Counted from the stretch's first letter, positions 18,904-30,195 are shown. The stretch: 45,947 bases of DNA from Anaeromyxobacter terrae (GCF_022690685.1 NZ_JALCYY010000044.1:1-45947), one strand, 5' to 3'. The notes: generated by a model not told the origin, from the letters alone. Numbers and translations: made by a program.

Positions 18904-19819
18904 GCGCGGCGCCGTCGAGGATGCGCTCGCACAGGTCGGGGAACGCGAGGCCCAGGCCGGCGGCGATCTTCGGGACGAGCGAGGTCGCCGTCATGCCGGG
19001 GAGGGTGTTCACCTCGAGGATGAACGGCGTCCCGTCCGCCGCCACGATGAAGTCCACGCGGCTCACGCCGCTGCAGCCGAGGCCGCGGTGGGCCACCCCC
19101 GCCGCCGCCATCACGCGCGCCACGTGCGCTTCGGGGATGCGCGCGGGGTAGTAGTACTTCGTGGTCCCCGCGGTGTACTTGGCGGCGTAGTCGTAGAACT
19201 CGTTCGCGGGGGCGATCTCGATCGCGCCGAGCGCCTTGCCGTCGAGCACCGCCACGTTCACCTCGGTGCCCTTCACGTACCGCTCGACGATGACGTCGCC
19301 CTTGTAGCGCGCCGCCTCGCGGCACGCCTCGACGAGCCGGGCCGCGTCCTTCACGATCTGCACGCCCACCGAGGAGCCCTCGCCGGCGGGCTTCACGACG
19401 CAGGGCACGCCGAAGGGGAGGTCCGCTGCGCGGATCTCGGCCGCGCGCTCGGGCGGGAACGCGCGGTACTCGATGACGTCGAGGCCGAGCGCCTTGAAGA
19501 TGGCCTTCGAGACCGTCTTGTCCATGCCCATCGCCGAGGCCGTGACGCCGGAGCCGGTGTACGGGATCTCCATGCACTCGAGGAGCCCCTGCACGCAGCC
19601 GTCCTCGCCCCAGCGGCCGTGCAGCGCGACGAAGGCGACGTCGATCCGGAGCTCGCGCAGCCGCGCGGCGAGCTCGGTGTCGACGTCCACGAGCGCGACG
19701 TCGTGGCCCTTCGCGCGGAGCGCGTCGGCGCAGGCGGCGCCGGTGCGGAGCGAGACCTCGCGCTCCGAGGAGCGACCGCCGTACAGCACCGCGACCTTCT
19801 TGCCCGTCCACTTGCCCAT
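18893..19819 (-). CDS. ddl: D-alanine--D-alanine ligase
   Basis: 308 residues from the ATG at 19819 (GGAGA upstream); the open extension to 20059 overlaps murB and is rejected. ATP-grasp enzyme: VAVLYGGRSSEREVSL at the N-terminus, the lid/glycine loop with VVKPAGEGSSVGV, and the metal/ATP site FILEVNTLPGMT near the end. It joins two D-Ala for MurF. It is the last gene of the minus-strand dcw cluster, 56 bases after murB, and the length is standard for the DdlB group. Confidence 0.95.
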   Translation of the reverse strand: MGKWTGKKVAVLYGGRSSEREVSLRTGAACADALRAKGHDVALVDVDTELAARLRELRIDVAFVALHGRWGEDGCVQGLLECMEIPYTGSGVTASAMGMDKTVSKAIFKALGLDVIEYRAFPPERAAEIRAADLPFGVPCVVKPAGEGSSVGVQIVKDAARLVEACREAARYKGDVIVERYVKGTEVNVAVLDGKALGAIEIAPANEFYDYAAKYTAGTTKYYYPARIPEAHVARVMAAAGVAHRGLGCSGVSRVDFIVAADGTPFILEVNTLPGMTATSLVPKIAAGLGLAFPDLCERILDGAALKA

Positions 19820-19875
19820 GTCCGTCTCCTGATCCGTCAGCCAGCGATCTCGACCTGGATACCCGACCTGCGACT

Positions 19876-20835
19876 CTAGTCCGCGCCCAGCCCCGCGAGC
19901 TCCTCTGCAAGGAACTCGCCCATGAGCCGGACCTCCGTCTCGAGCGCGATCCCGAACCGTTCCATCACCTTCCGCCGCGCGAGCGCCACGAGCGCGAGGA
20001 CGTCGTGCGCGGTCGCCCCGCCGAGGTTGGAGATGAAGTTCGCGTGGACGTCCGACCACGTGGCATTCCCGACACGGTACCCCTTGAGGCCGACGGCCTC
20101 GATGAGCCGGCCGGCGAAGTCGCCGGGAGGGTTCGTGAAGGTCGAGCCGAAGGTGGGACGGTCGAGCGGCTGCGTCCGCCGGCGCCGGTCGCGGTCCTCC
20201 TGCATGATGCGCGCGCTCTCGACGACATCGCCCGGCCGCAGGGTCACCGCGAGCCGCGTGACCACGGCGCCCGCGGGGACGAGGCAGGTGCGGTAGGCGA
20301 AGCCGAGCGCCGCGGCGGGGACGAACCCCGCGCCGTCGGCCGTCGCGAGCTCGACCTCGGTGACGACGTCCTTCATCTCGCCGAGCTTCGTCCCGGCGTT
20401 CATCGCCACCGCGCCGCCGAGCGTGCCGGGGATGCCCGCCACGAACTCCACCCCGACGAGCCCGGCCGCGTGGGCCTGGATCCAGAGCCGGGTGGTGGGC
20501 GCGCCCGCGCCGAGCACGAGCCGGGAGCCCTCCCGGCGCTCCTCCCCGAACCCCTGCGGGAGCCGGAGGACGACGCCCCGCACGCCCGCGTCGGCGACGA
20601 GGGTGTTCGCGCCGCCGCCCAGGATCGTGAGCGGCACGCCCAGCTCGCGCACCGCGCGGAGCAGCGCCGCGAGCGCGTCGGGATCCGCCGGGCGGACGAG
20701 GAGATCCGCGGGGCCGCCGACCCGCACCGCCGTGCGCGGCGCGAGGGGCGCGTCGGGCACGAGCTCGCCGCGCACCCGCCGCGCGATCTCCGCGCGCCAG
20801 TCGCCAGCGCCTGGCCCCAGGATCGCGCCCGGCAC
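19876..20835 (-). CDS. murB: UDP-N-acetylenolpyruvoylglucosamine reductase
   Basis: 319 residues, GTG start one base after the murC stop. FAD-binding motif LTILGGGANTLVAD, then GVEFVAGIPGTLGGAVAMNAG, and the active-site FGSTFTNP with the catalytic Ser that protonates the enol intermediate; the C-terminal half carries VGNATWSDVHANFISN, then a Glu-containing C-terminus. It makes UDP-MurNAc by NADPH-dependent reduction. The compact length and order (murC-murB-ddl) fit the cluster. Confidence 0.95.
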   Translation of the reverse strand: MPGAILGPGAGDWRAEIARRVRGELVPDAPLAPRTAVRVGGPADLLVRPADPDALAALLRAVRELGVPLTILGGGANTLVADAGVRGVVLRLPQGFGEERREGSRLVLGAGAPTTRLWIQAHAAGLVGVEFVAGIPGTLGGAVAMNAGTKLGEMKDVVTEVELATADGAGFVPAAALGFAYRTCLVPAGAVVTRLAVTLRPGDVVESARIMQEDRDRRRRTQPLDRPTFGSTFTNPPGDFAGRLIEAVGLKGYRVGNATWSDVHANFISNLGGATAHDVLALVALARRKVMERFGIALETEVRLMGEFLAEELAGLGAD

Positions 20836-20836
20836 G

Positions 20837-22213
<1,377 letters not shown>

Positions 22214-22232
22214 CGTGTGGGCTTCCCGGCGG

Positions 22233-23381
22233 TCAGGCGAGGTCGGTGGGGCGGACGGGGCCGTGCCCGGGAGCGCGCTCCTGGCCGGCGGGCGAGCCCC
22301 AGCGGCGGCGGACGAGCTCCGCGCACACGTCGGCGATCTCCTTCGCCGCCTGCGGGCTGCCGAGCCGGCCGGCGGCGCGGACCATCCGCTCGCGCCGCTC
22401 CGGGTGGGTGAGGATGGAGCGGATCTCCGCGGCGAGCAGCTCGCCGGTGAGGTCGCGCTCCTCGATCATGACCGCCGCGCCGGCGTCCACGAGGCTCCGC
22501 GCGTTCAGCACCTGGTGGTTGTCGGCCGCGGCGGGGAAGGGGACGAGGATCGCCGGCTTCTTGCAGACGGTGAGCTCGGCGAGCGTCGTCGCGCCGGCCC
22601 GGCAGACGACGAGATCGGCCCCCGCGTAGGCCGCGCTCATGTCGTGGATGAACTCGCGCACGTCCGGCTCGAAGCCGCAGGCGCGGTACCCCCTCTCGAC
22701 CTGCTCGCGGTCCCGCGCGCCGGTCTGGTGCGTGATGCGGAGCCCGTCGCGGAGATCGGCGAGGTGGGGCAGCGCCTCGACCACGCGCATGTTGAGCGCG
22801 TGCGCGCCCTGCGACCCGCCGAAGACGAGGAGCCGCGGCCGGTCGTGCTCGACCTCCGGCCGCATGTAGTTCTCCATGAGCTTGCGGCGGATGGGGTTCC
22901 CGAGCTGGTAGACCTTGCGGCCGGGGAAGTGCCGCGCCGCCTCGGGGAAGGCGGTGAACGCCGCCTCGACGAACCGCCCGAGCACCCGGTTCGTGAACCC
23001 GGCGATGGCGTTCTGCTCCTGGACCGCGGTCGGGATCCTGAGCAGCGCGGCCATGAGCACGACCGGCCCGCTCGCGTAGCCGCCCACCCCGATCACCACG
23101 TCCGGCCGCCACTTGCGCAGGATCCGGTAGGACTGGAGGAGCGCGCGCGGGATGAGGAGCAGGTTCACGAGGAGCGAGAGGAGCCCCTTGCCCTTCAGCC
23201 CCTTCACGTCGATGAGCTCGATCGGGAAGCCCGCCGCCGGCACGACCTTCGCCTCGAGCCCGCGCTCGGTGCCGACGAAGACGACGTCGTTCACCGGGTG
23301 ACGCCCGACCACCTCCTCCGCGAGCGCGATGCCGGGGAAGACGTGGCCCCCGGTGCCGCCGCCGGCGATGAGCATCCTCAT
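22233..23381 (-). CDS. murG: Undecaprenyl-PP-MurNAc-pentapeptide GlcNAc transferase
   Basis: 382 residues from the ATG at 23381, which overlaps the ftsW stop (ATGA). GT-B glycosyltransferase with the N-terminal glycine loop [30 protein letters not shown], the [14 protein letters not shown] loop of the second domain, and [12 protein letters not shown] with the UDP-GlcNAc-binding residues. It converts lipid I to lipid II on the inner face of the membrane. The C-terminal 20 or so residues (Gly/Pro/Arg-rich) exceed the usual 350-360. Confidence 0.96.
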   Translation of the reverse strand: MRMLIAGGGTGGHVFPGIALAEEVVGRHPVNDVVFVGTERGLEAKVVPAAGFPIELIDVKGLKGKGLLSLLVNLLLIPRALLQSYRILRKWRPDVVIGVGGYASGPVVLMAALLRIPTAVQEQNAIAGFTNRVLGRFVEAAFTAFPEAARHFPGRKVYQLGNPIRRKLMENYMRPEVEHDRPRLLVFGGSQGAHALNMRVVEALPHLADLRDGLRITHQTGARDREQVERGYRACGFEPDVREFIHDMSAAYAGADLVVCRAGATTLAELTVCKKPAILVPFPAAADNHQVLNARSLVDAGAAVMIEERDLTGELLAAEIRSILTHPERRERMVRAAGRLGSPQAAKEIADVCAELVRRRWGSPAGQERAPGHGPVRPTDLA

Positions 23382-24610
23382 GGCGTCGTCCCTTCCGCAC
23401 CCGTGTCGAGCCGTACGTCCTCGCCCGCCCGCGACCGCTCGCCGCCCGTCCGGACCATCACCGCCGAGGGCGCGCGGCGCAGGAACCCGCCGCGCTCGGC
23501 GCTCACGGCGAGCAGGACGCCCGCGGCGCCGAGGAGCGTCATGAGCGAGGAACCGCCGTAGGAGACGAAGGGCAGGGTGAGCCCCTTCGTCGGCAAGAGG
23601 CCGAACACCACCGCCAGGTTCACGAGCGCCTGCGCCCCGACGAGCGAGGTCACGCCGAGCGCCGCGTAGCAGCCGAACGGCTCGGACGCGTTCAGCGCGG
23701 CGCGCACGCCGCGCCAGACGACGACCGCGTACAGCGAGACGAGCAGCAGGATCCCGAGCAGCCCCGCCTCCTCCGCGATCACCGCCGCGATGAAGTCGGT
23801 GTGCGCCGCCGGCAGGTAGAAGAGCTTGCCCTTGCCCTGGCCGAGCCCCTGGCCGAGCCAGCCGCCGTGCGCGGTGCCGAGGAGCGACTCCCAGAGCTGG
23901 AAGCCCGGTCCGTAGCGGTAGCGCTCCGGATCGAGGAACGCCATGACGCGCTCGTACCGGTACGGCGTCGACTTCACGAGGTGCCAGGCGACGGGCAGCG
24001 CGAGCAGCCCGGCGCCGAGGAGATACGAGACGCGCGCGCCCGCCGCGAAGAGCATCGCGAAGAGGACGAGGAAGAGGATGACGCCCGTCCCCATGTCGCT
24101 CTGCCACAGGCAGAGGGCGACGAGCGCGCCCGTCACGATGAGGTGGGGGAGGAGCCCGATGGAGAAGATCCGGACCTTCTCCTGCTTCCGCGCGAGCGAG
24201 CGCGCGAGGTAGAGGACGAGCGCCACCTTCGCCGCCTCGGCGGGCTGAAACTGCAGCGGTCCGAGGGGGATCCAGCGCTGGGCGCCGCCCGCGGTCTTCC
24301 CGAGCACCGGGACGAGGAGGAGGGTGAAGAAGGTGAGGCCGAGGAGCGGGTAGGCGAGCGCCGAGATCCGGCGGGCGCCGAGGCGGAGCGCGAGCACGAG
24401 CAGGCCGACGCCCACGCTCGCCGCGAGGAGCTGCCGCTTCAGGTAGTAGAACTCGTCGTGCCCGAGCCGCGCGCTCTGCGACGCCGGGATCGCGCTCGCC
24501 GAGTACACCATCACCGCGCCGAGCGCGGTGAGGGCGAGCAGCGCGCCGAGGAGGATCCCGTCGATCGGGGCCCCGGAGCGCGGCGCGGACGTCTCCTCGG
24601 CTCGGCTCAT
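23378..24610 (-). CDS. ftsW: FtsW, SEDS-family septal peptidoglycan polymerase
   Basis: 410 residues from the ATG at 24610, overlapping the murD stop (ATGA). About ten transmembrane segments; SEDS signatures are present: QRWIPLGPLQFQPAEAAK, CLWQSDMGTGVILF, YQ-type periplasmic loop sequence GLGQGKGKLFYLPAAHTDFI and the end motif LPFVSYGGSSL. It polymerises lipid II with its partner FtsI. The C-terminal tail after the last helix is cytoplasmic and charged. Confidence 0.96.
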   Translation of the reverse strand: MSRAEETSAPRSGAPIDGILLGALLALTALGAVMVYSASAIPASQSARLGHDEFYYLKRQLLAASVGVGLLVLALRLGARRISALAYPLLGLTFFTLLLVPVLGKTAGGAQRWIPLGPLQFQPAEAAKVALVLYLARSLARKQEKVRIFSIGLLPHLIVTGALVALCLWQSDMGTGVILFLVLFAMLFAAGARVSYLLGAGLLALPVAWHLVKSTPYRYERVMAFLDPERYRYGPGFQLWESLLGTAHGGWLGQGLGQGKGKLFYLPAAHTDFIAAVIAEEAGLLGILLLVSLYAVVVWRGVRAALNASEPFGCYAALGVTSLVGAQALVNLAVVFGLLPTKGLTLPFVSYGGSSLMTLLGAAGVLLAVSAERGGFLRRAPSAVMVRTGGERSRAGEDVRLDTGAEGTTP

Positions 24611-25998
24611 GCCAGCTCCGCGACGTGGCTGCGGAACGCGTCGCCACGCTCCTCGTAGTTGCGGAACTGATCGTAGCTCGCGCAGGCCGGGGAGAGGAGG
24701 ACCGCGTCCCCCGGACGGGCGAGGACCGCGGCACGACGCACCGCGCCGGCGAGGGTCCCGCAGGCCTCGGTGGGGCAGAGGTCGCCGAGCTCGCGCTCGA
24801 CGGCGGGCGCGTCCTCGCCGACCGTGAGGAGCGCCTTCACGCGGCCGGGGAAGAGCGGGCGGAGCGGTGCGTACGGAGCCCCCTTGCCGCGCCCGCCCAT
24901 GACGAGCACGACGCGCGGCGTCCCGGCGGGAAAGGCGGAGAGGCCGACGAAGGTCGAGTCGACGTTGGTCGCCTTGGAGTCGTTCACCCACTCGACCCCG
25001 CCCCGCTCGGAGACGAGCTCGAGCCGGTGCGGCAGGCCGGGGAAGGCCTCGAGCCCGGCCTGCACCGCGTCGCCCGGCACGCCGAGGAGCCGCGCGCAGA
25101 GCACGGCGGCCATCGCGTTCTCGCGGTTGTGCCGGCCGCGGAGCGCCCGGTTGGCGAGGCGGTAACGCTCCGGCGCGCCGCCGCCGCGCCGGACCCACAC
25201 CTCGGTCGCGCCGCCCGCGCCGGGCTCGCCGCCGGGATCGCGCGCGCCGTCCGGCACGGGGGGCCCGAAGCCGAAGGTGTGCAGGGTCGCTCGGGAGGCC
25301 TCGGCCATGGCGAGCGCGCGCGGGTCGCGGGCGTTCGCGACGGCGTGGTCGCCCGCCTGCTGGAGCGCGAAGAGCCTCGCCTTCGCGGCGGCGTAGTCCT
25401 CCACGTCGCGGTAGCGGTCGAGGTGATCCGGGGTGACGTTCAGGATGGCGGCGACGCGCGGCCGGAGCGAGAGGAGCCCCTCGATCTGGAAGGAGGAGAG
25501 CTCGAGGACCACGACCTCCGCGCCCCCGCCCTGGAGGACGTGCTCGCAGAGCGGCGTGCCGAGGTTCCCGCCGGTGAACGTCGGCCGGTGGCGCGCGAAG
25601 AGCGCTCCGGCGAGCGCGGTCGTCGTGCTCTTTCCGTTCGTCCCCGTGATCGCCACGATCGGCACCCCGGGAAGGAAGTGGGCGGCGAGCTCGGCCTCCC
25701 CCCACACCGGGACGCCCGCCGCGCGGGCCGCGCGGAGCTCCGGGATCGCCATGGGGACGCCGGGCGAGACGACGACGAGGTCGGCCCGCTCGAAGTCGGC
25801 GGGATCGTGTCCGCCGAGCGCGCGGCGCACGCTGGCGCCGGCGAGCGCGGCGAGCGGGGCGGCGAGCTGCTCCGGGCCGCGCCGGTCGGTGACGGTGACG
25901 CGCGCGCCCTCGCGCGCGCAGAGGCGCGCCGCCGCGACGCCGCTCTTCGCGAGGCCCACGACGGTGACGCGCTTGCCCTGGAGGTCGGGGGTGCTCAA
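24607..25998 (-). CDS. murD: UDP-N-acetylmuramoylalanine--D-glutamate ligase
   Basis: 463 residues, TTG start with GAGGT eight bases upstream. N-terminal VTVVGLAKSGVAAA (MurD Rossmann loop), ATP loop ITGTNGKSTTTAL, then VNDSKATNVDS, a MurD signature, and the C-terminal GRGKGAPYAPLRPLF. It adds D-Glu to UDP-MurNAc-L-Ala. A Gly/Pro-rich insertion at about 250-275 (DGARDPGGEPGAGG) is longer than usual. It begins five bases after mraY. Confidence 0.95.
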   Translation of the reverse strand: MSTPDLQGKRVTVVGLAKSGVAAARLCAREGARVTVTDRRGPEQLAAPLAALAGASVRRALGGHDPADFERADLVVVSPGVPMAIPELRAARAAGVPVWGEAELAAHFLPGVPIVAITGTNGKSTTTALAGALFARHRPTFTGGNLGTPLCEHVLQGGGAEVVVLELSSFQIEGLLSLRPRVAAILNVTPDHLDRYRDVEDYAAAKARLFALQQAGDHAVANARDPRALAMAEASRATLHTFGFGPPVPDGARDPGGEPGAGGATEVWVRRGGGAPERYRLANRALRGRHNRENAMAAVLCARLLGVPGDAVQAGLEAFPGLPHRLELVSERGGVEWVNDSKATNVDSTFVGLSAFPAGTPRVVLVMGGRGKGAPYAPLRPLFPGRVKALLTVGEDAPAVERELGDLCPTEACGTLAGAVRRAAVLARPGDAVLLSPACASYDQFRNYEERGDAFRSHVAELA

Positions 25999-26003
25999 GG
26001 CCG

Positions 26004-27146
26004 CTACCTCAGCTTGAGCGACATGAGCGCCACGAGGGCGAGCATGATCGACATGATCCAGAAGCGGACGATGATCTTCGGCTCGGCCCAGCCCTGGAGC
26101 TCGTAGTGATGGTGGATGGGCGCCATGCGGAAGATGCGCTTGCCGGTGGTCCGGAACGACCAGACCTGCAGGATGACGCTGACCGTCTCGGCAAGGAACA
26201 CGCCGTGGAGGATGGCGCTCGCCACCTCGTTCTTGGTGAGCACGGCGAGCATGCCGAGCCCGCCGCCGAGCGCGAGCGAGCCGACGTCGCCCATGAACAC
26301 CGACGCGGGGTACGTGTTGTACCAGAGGAAGGCGATGCCCGCGCCGAAGATGGCCGAGCAGAAGACGCCGAGCTCCTCGGCCCCCGGGATGTAGGCGATG
26401 CGCAGGTACTCGGCGAGGCTGAAGCCGGCGATGGTCGCGCCGGCCACGTAGGAGAGCGCGAGGAACGTCATCGAGGAGACGATCGTCGGGCCGATGGCGA
26501 GGCCGTCGAGCCCGTCGGTGAGGTTCACCGCGTTCGACGTGGCGACCACGACGAAGATCATGAACGGCAGGTAGAGCCAGCCGAGCGACGGCGCGAACAG
26601 GTGCGTCGGCACGAAGGGCAGCGTGAGGTGCAGGTCCACGAGGCTGCCCACCGTGAAGAACGGGAACCCGTCGACCCGGCGCAGCTGCCCGTCGGTGAGG
26701 AACCCGTAGTACACGGCCAGGACCACGAGCACCTGGAAGACGAGCTTCTTCTTCCCGGCGAGCCCCTTCGAGTTCTTCTTCGAGATCTTGAGCCAGTCGT
26801 CCCAGAAGCCGATGACGCCGTAGCCGAGCGTCACGAGGAGCGCCGCCCAGACGAGCCGGTTCGAGAGGTCGGCGAAGAGGAGCGTCGACACGGTGACGGC
26901 GAAGAGGATGAGCGCGCCGCCCATCGACGGCGTGCCCGCCTTCTTCTTGTGCCGCTCCGGCGTGTCCTCGCGGACGTTCGAGTGCCCGTACTGGAGCACG
27001 CGCATCCGCTCGATGAAGAACGGCCCGAAGAGGAGCCCGATGAGGAGGGAGACGAGGCCCGCCGCGACGATGCGGAAGGACGGGTAGCGCAGGACGTTGA
27101 AGAGCCCGAACTGCCCGGAGAGCGGATAGAGGAGGTGGTAGAGCAT
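26004..27146 (-). CDS. mraY: Phospho-N-acetylmuramoyl-pentapeptide transferase
   Basis: 380 residues, ATG immediately after the murF stop. Ten transmembrane segments with the family signatures KKAGTPSMGGAL, the Asp-rich GFWDDWLK, LTDGLDGLAIG, and APIHHHYELQGW. It makes lipid I from UDP-MurNAc-pentapeptide and undecaprenyl phosphate in the inner membrane. Slightly longer than the common 360 residues because of longer loops around 140-200. Confidence 0.97.
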   Translation of the reverse strand: MLYHLLYPLSGQFGLFNVLRYPSFRIVAAGLVSLLIGLLFGPFFIERMRVLQYGHSNVREDTPERHKKKAGTPSMGGALILFAVTVSTLLFADLSNRLVWAALLVTLGYGVIGFWDDWLKISKKNSKGLAGKKKLVFQVLVVLAVYYGFLTDGQLRRVDGFPFFTVGSLVDLHLTLPFVPTHLFAPSLGWLYLPFMIFVVVATSNAVNLTDGLDGLAIGPTIVSSMTFLALSYVAGATIAGFSLAEYLRIAYIPGAEELGVFCSAIFGAGIAFLWYNTYPASVFMGDVGSLALGGGLGMLAVLTKNEVASAILHGVFLAETVSVILQVWSFRTTGKRIFRMAPIHHHYELQGWAEPKIIVRFWIMSIMLALVALMSLKLR

Positions 27147-28532
27147 CTAGCGGAGGGCCTCGACGAGCCGCTCGAGCTTCATGCCGCGGCTGCCCTTGAC
27201 GAGGAGGACGTCCATCGACGGCGCGAGCGCGGTCCGGGCCCAGCGGACGAGCGCGTCCATGTCGTCGGTGTGGAAGGTCTCGAGCCCGGCGGCGCGCGCC
27301 GCCTCGGCGGTGCTGCGCGCGCGGGGCCCGAACGCGGCGAGGAGCGAGACGCCCGCGCGGGCGGCCTCGGCGCCGAGCGCGCGGTGGGCCTCCTCCTCGA
27401 ACGCGCCGAGCTCGAGCATGTCGCCGAGCACCGCCACCGGCCGGGCGTCTGGCCGGGCGAGGTCGACGAGCGTGCGGAGCGCCGCGGACATCGAGGAGGG
27501 GTTCGCGTTGTAGCAGTCGTCGACGAGCCGGAGGCCCGAGGGGAGGCGATCGAGGCGCAGGCGGCGCCCCACCGGCCGGACCGCCGCGAGCCCCTGGGCG
27601 ATCTCGCGATCGCTGCAGCCGAGCGCGACGCCCGCCGCGGCCGCCGCCGCCGCGTTCGCGGCGTTGTGCGCGCCCACCAGCGCCGGGATGTGCACCGCCA
27701 CCTCGCGGTTGCCGATGCCGAGGACGAAGCGGAGCCCGTCGTCGCCCTGCGAGGCGATCTCGAGCACCACGACGTCGCCGCGCCGGCCCGCCGCGGCGGC
27801 GAAGGTGAGCATGCGGTGACCGCTCGCCTGGGCGCGGCGCAGCATGCGCGGATCGTCGGCGTTCGCGATGACGATGCCGGTCTCCGGGAGCCCCCGGTAC
27901 AGCTCGGCCTTCGCGTCGGCGACCGCGTCCACCGTGCCGAGCCCCTCGAGGTGGGCGGGCGCGGCGAGCGTCACGACCCCCACGTACGGCTCGGCGATGG
28001 CGGCGAGGCGCGCGATCTCGCCGGGGTGGTTCATCCCCATCTCGACGACCGCCGAGCGGTGCTCGGGCCCGAGGCCGAGGAGCGTGAGCGGGACGCCGAC
28101 CTCGTTGTTGAGGTTGCCCTCGGTCTTCAGGGCCGGGCCGCGCGTCCCGAGGATCGCCGCGATCATCTCGCGGGTCGTGGTCTTGCCGTTCGACCCGGTG
28201 ACGCCGACGACCGGGATGTGGAAGCGCCGCCGGTGGTGTCGCGCGATCGCGCCGAGCGCGGGGAGGGTGTCCGGGACGGAGAGGAGCGGCAGCGGCGCGC
28301 CGGCGGGCGCGCGCCCGTCCGCGACGACCGCGGCGACGGCGCCCCTGGCGGCGGCCTCGGCCAGGTAGCCGTGCGCGTCGAAGCGCTCGCCCACGAGGGC
28401 GACGAACAGCGCCCCCGGCGCGATCGTGCGGGTGTCGGTCGAGACGCCGGCGACCTCCGCGGGCGGTGCGCCGATCCAGCGCCCGCCGGTCGCGGCGGCG
28501 AGCTCTTCGGAGGAGAAGCGGGGGACGGTCAT
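27147..28532 (-). CDS. murF: UDP-MurNAc-tripeptide--D-alanyl-D-alanine ligase
   Basis: 461 residues from the ATG at 28532, overlapping the murE stop (ATGA). Mur-ligase with an N-terminal UDP-binding domain (VSTDTRTIAPGALFVAL), ATP loop VTGSNGKTTTREM, the NLNNEVGVPLTLL motif, then LVDDCYNANPSSM and VAVLGDMLELG, both characteristic of MurF. It attaches the D-Ala-D-Ala made by Ddl, completing the pentapeptide. Confidence 0.96.
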   Translation of the reverse strand: MTVPRFSSEELAAATGGRWIGAPPAEVAGVSTDTRTIAPGALFVALVGERFDAHGYLAEAAARGAVAAVVADGRAPAGAPLPLLSVPDTLPALGAIARHHRRRFHIPVVGVTGSNGKTTTREMIAAILGTRGPALKTEGNLNNEVGVPLTLLGLGPEHRSAVVEMGMNHPGEIARLAAIAEPYVGVVTLAAPAHLEGLGTVDAVADAKAELYRGLPETGIVIANADDPRMLRRAQASGHRMLTFAAAAGRRGDVVVLEIASQGDDGLRFVLGIGNREVAVHIPALVGAHNAANAAAAAAAGVALGCSDREIAQGLAAVRPVGRRLRLDRLPSGLRLVDDCYNANPSSMSAALRTLVDLARPDARPVAVLGDMLELGAFEEEAHRALGAEAARAGVSLLAAFGPRARSTAEAARAAGLETFHTDDMDALVRWARTALAPSMDVLLVKGSRGMKLERLVEALR

Positions 28533-30022
28533 GCTGTTCCGAGGGCCCTCTGGGCCTCCTCGCGATCTGAGAAGGGGTGCCGGGTCGTGCCGACGATCTG
28601 GTAGTCCTCGTGGCCCTTGCCGGCGATGAGCACGGCGTCGCCCGGGCGCGCGAGCGAGACGGCGAGCGCGATGGCCGCGCGCCGGTCGGGCTCGACGAGG
28701 AAGCCGCGCCCGCCGTCCTGCGCCGCCGCGGCCGTGAGCCGCGCCGCGCCCGCCCGCTCGAGGCCGGGCAGCACGTCCGCGATGATCGCGTCCGGCTCCT
28801 CGGTGCGCGGGTTGTCGCTCGTGAGGATGACGAGGTCGGCCCCGCGGGCGGCGACCTCGCCCATGAGCGGGCGCTTGCCGCGATCGCGGTCGCCGCCGCA
28901 GCCGAAGACGCAGAGGAGCCGGCGGGGACCCGTGGCGCGGAGCGCCTCGATCGCGCGCGCGAGCGCGTCGTCGGTGTGGGCGTAGTCGACGAACGCCGAG
29001 ACGCCGCGGCCGTCGATCCGCTCGAGCCGCCCGGGCGCGCCGGGGGAGGCGGAGAGCCCGCGCGCGATCGCGTCCGGCGCGAGGCCGATCCCGAGCGCGA
29101 GCCCGGCCGCGCAGAGGAGGTTCTCGAGGTTGTGCGCGCCGACGAGCGGGGAGCGGATCGCGATGGAGCCCTGCGGGGTCGCGAAGGTCGCGCGGATGCC
29201 GGCGAGCCCCATCGCGACGTCCTCGGCGCGGAGGGCGTCGTCGGCGCGCGTGCCGTACCGCCAGACGCGCCGCCCCGGGCCGAGCTGGTCGGCGAGCCTG
29301 GCGCCGTAGCGATCGCGGGCGTTCACCACGGCCACGCCGTCGGGCGCGAGGTGCTCCGTGAAGAGCCGGCGCTTCGCGGCGAAGTAGGACTCCATGTCGC
29401 CGTGGTAGTCGAGGTGATCGCGGGTGAGGTTCGTGAAGCCGGCCGCCGCGAAGCGCATCCCGGCCACGCGCTCCTGCGAGAGCGCGTGCGACGAGACCTC
29501 GAGCACCACCGCCCGCGCGCCGGCGTCGCGCATCTCCGCGAGCACCGCCTGGATCGCCGTCGACTCGGGCGTCGTGTGCGTCGCCGCCCGCTCGACGCCC
29601 GGGAAGCGCTGCGTGACCGTGCCGAGCACGCCGATGGGCAGGTCCGCCGCGCGCGCGCACGCCTCGACGAGGTAGGTGACCGTCGTCTTGCCGTTCGTGC
29701 CGGTGACGCCCGCGACGCGGAGCGCGTCGGCCGGCCGGCCGTGGAAGCTCGCGGCGGCGATGGCCATCGCGCGGCGCGAGGACGGGGCGAGGAGGAGCGC
29801 GGCCGGAGCGCACCCCACCGGATGCTCGGCGACGACCGCCACCGCGCCCCGGGCCGCCGCCTGCGCGGCGAAGTCGTGGCCGTCGTACACCGCGCCGGGG
29901 AGGGCGAAGAACACCGCGCCCGGGACGACCTCGCGCGAGTCCCCCGTGACGCGGACGATCTCGGGATCGCCCGCCACGTCGCCCCGCGCGCCCGTCCCCT
30001 GGATGACTGCCGAGAGCTTCAT
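28529..30022 (-). CDS. murE: UDP-MurNAc-dipeptide--meso-diaminopimelate ligase
   Basis: 497 residues from the ATG at 30022; the open frame continues upstream but conserved MurE sequence begins at this start (VRVTGDSREVVPGAVFFAL). ATP loop VTGTNGKTTVTYL, THTTPES, and in the C-terminal domain FGCGGDRDRGKRP plus TSDNPRTEEP. The DNPR tetrad marks the enzyme as meso-diaminopimelate adding rather than lysine adding, so the cell wall is of the DAP type. A 173-base gap separates it from ftsI, the only sizeable break in the cluster. Confidence 0.96.
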   Translation of the reverse strand: MKLSAVIQGTGARGDVAGDPEIVRVTGDSREVVPGAVFFALPGAVYDGHDFAAQAAARGAVAVVAEHPVGCAPAALLLAPSSRRAMAIAAASFHGRPADALRVAGVTGTNGKTTVTYLVEACARAADLPIGVLGTVTQRFPGVERAATHTTPESTAIQAVLAEMRDAGARAVVLEVSSHALSQERVAGMRFAAAGFTNLTRDHLDYHGDMESYFAAKRRLFTEHLAPDGVAVVNARDRYGARLADQLGPGRRVWRYGTRADDALRAEDVAMGLAGIRATFATPQGSIAIRSPLVGAHNLENLLCAAGLALGIGLAPDAIARGLSASPGAPGRLERIDGRGVSAFVDYAHTDDALARAIEALRATGPRRLLCVFGCGGDRDRGKRPLMGEVAARGADLVILTSDNPRTEEPDAIIADVLPGLERAGAARLTAAAAQDGGRGFLVEPDRRAAIALAVSLARPGDAVLIAGKGHEDYQIVGTTRHPFSDREEAQRALGTA

Positions 30023-30090
30023 CTCACCGCACCGGAATGCAAGCCGCCCTCCGGAATCTCTTCCTCTGTGCGCTCGCCCGGTTACGCGCC

Positions 30091-30112
30091 GGCGTGTCAC
30101 CGGGGACACGCC
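30091..30112 (-). other. Inverted repeat in the ftsI-murE gap
   Basis: GGCGTGTC and its exact complement flank a six-base loop, in the only large gap of the dcw cluster. A TAAGAT hexamer (minus strand, about 30130-30135) lies just upstream and could serve as a -10 element for a murE promoter, though no good -35 was seen. The repeat could be an attenuator, a weak terminator of the upstream half, or an operator. Confidence 0.35.
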
Positions 30113-30195
30113 ACGGCGCGGCGCGGCACATCTTACAGCAACGGGCCCCGGCGCTAGTGCCCGCCCGCAGGACTTCCGTCCGGGGGGGCGCCAGG

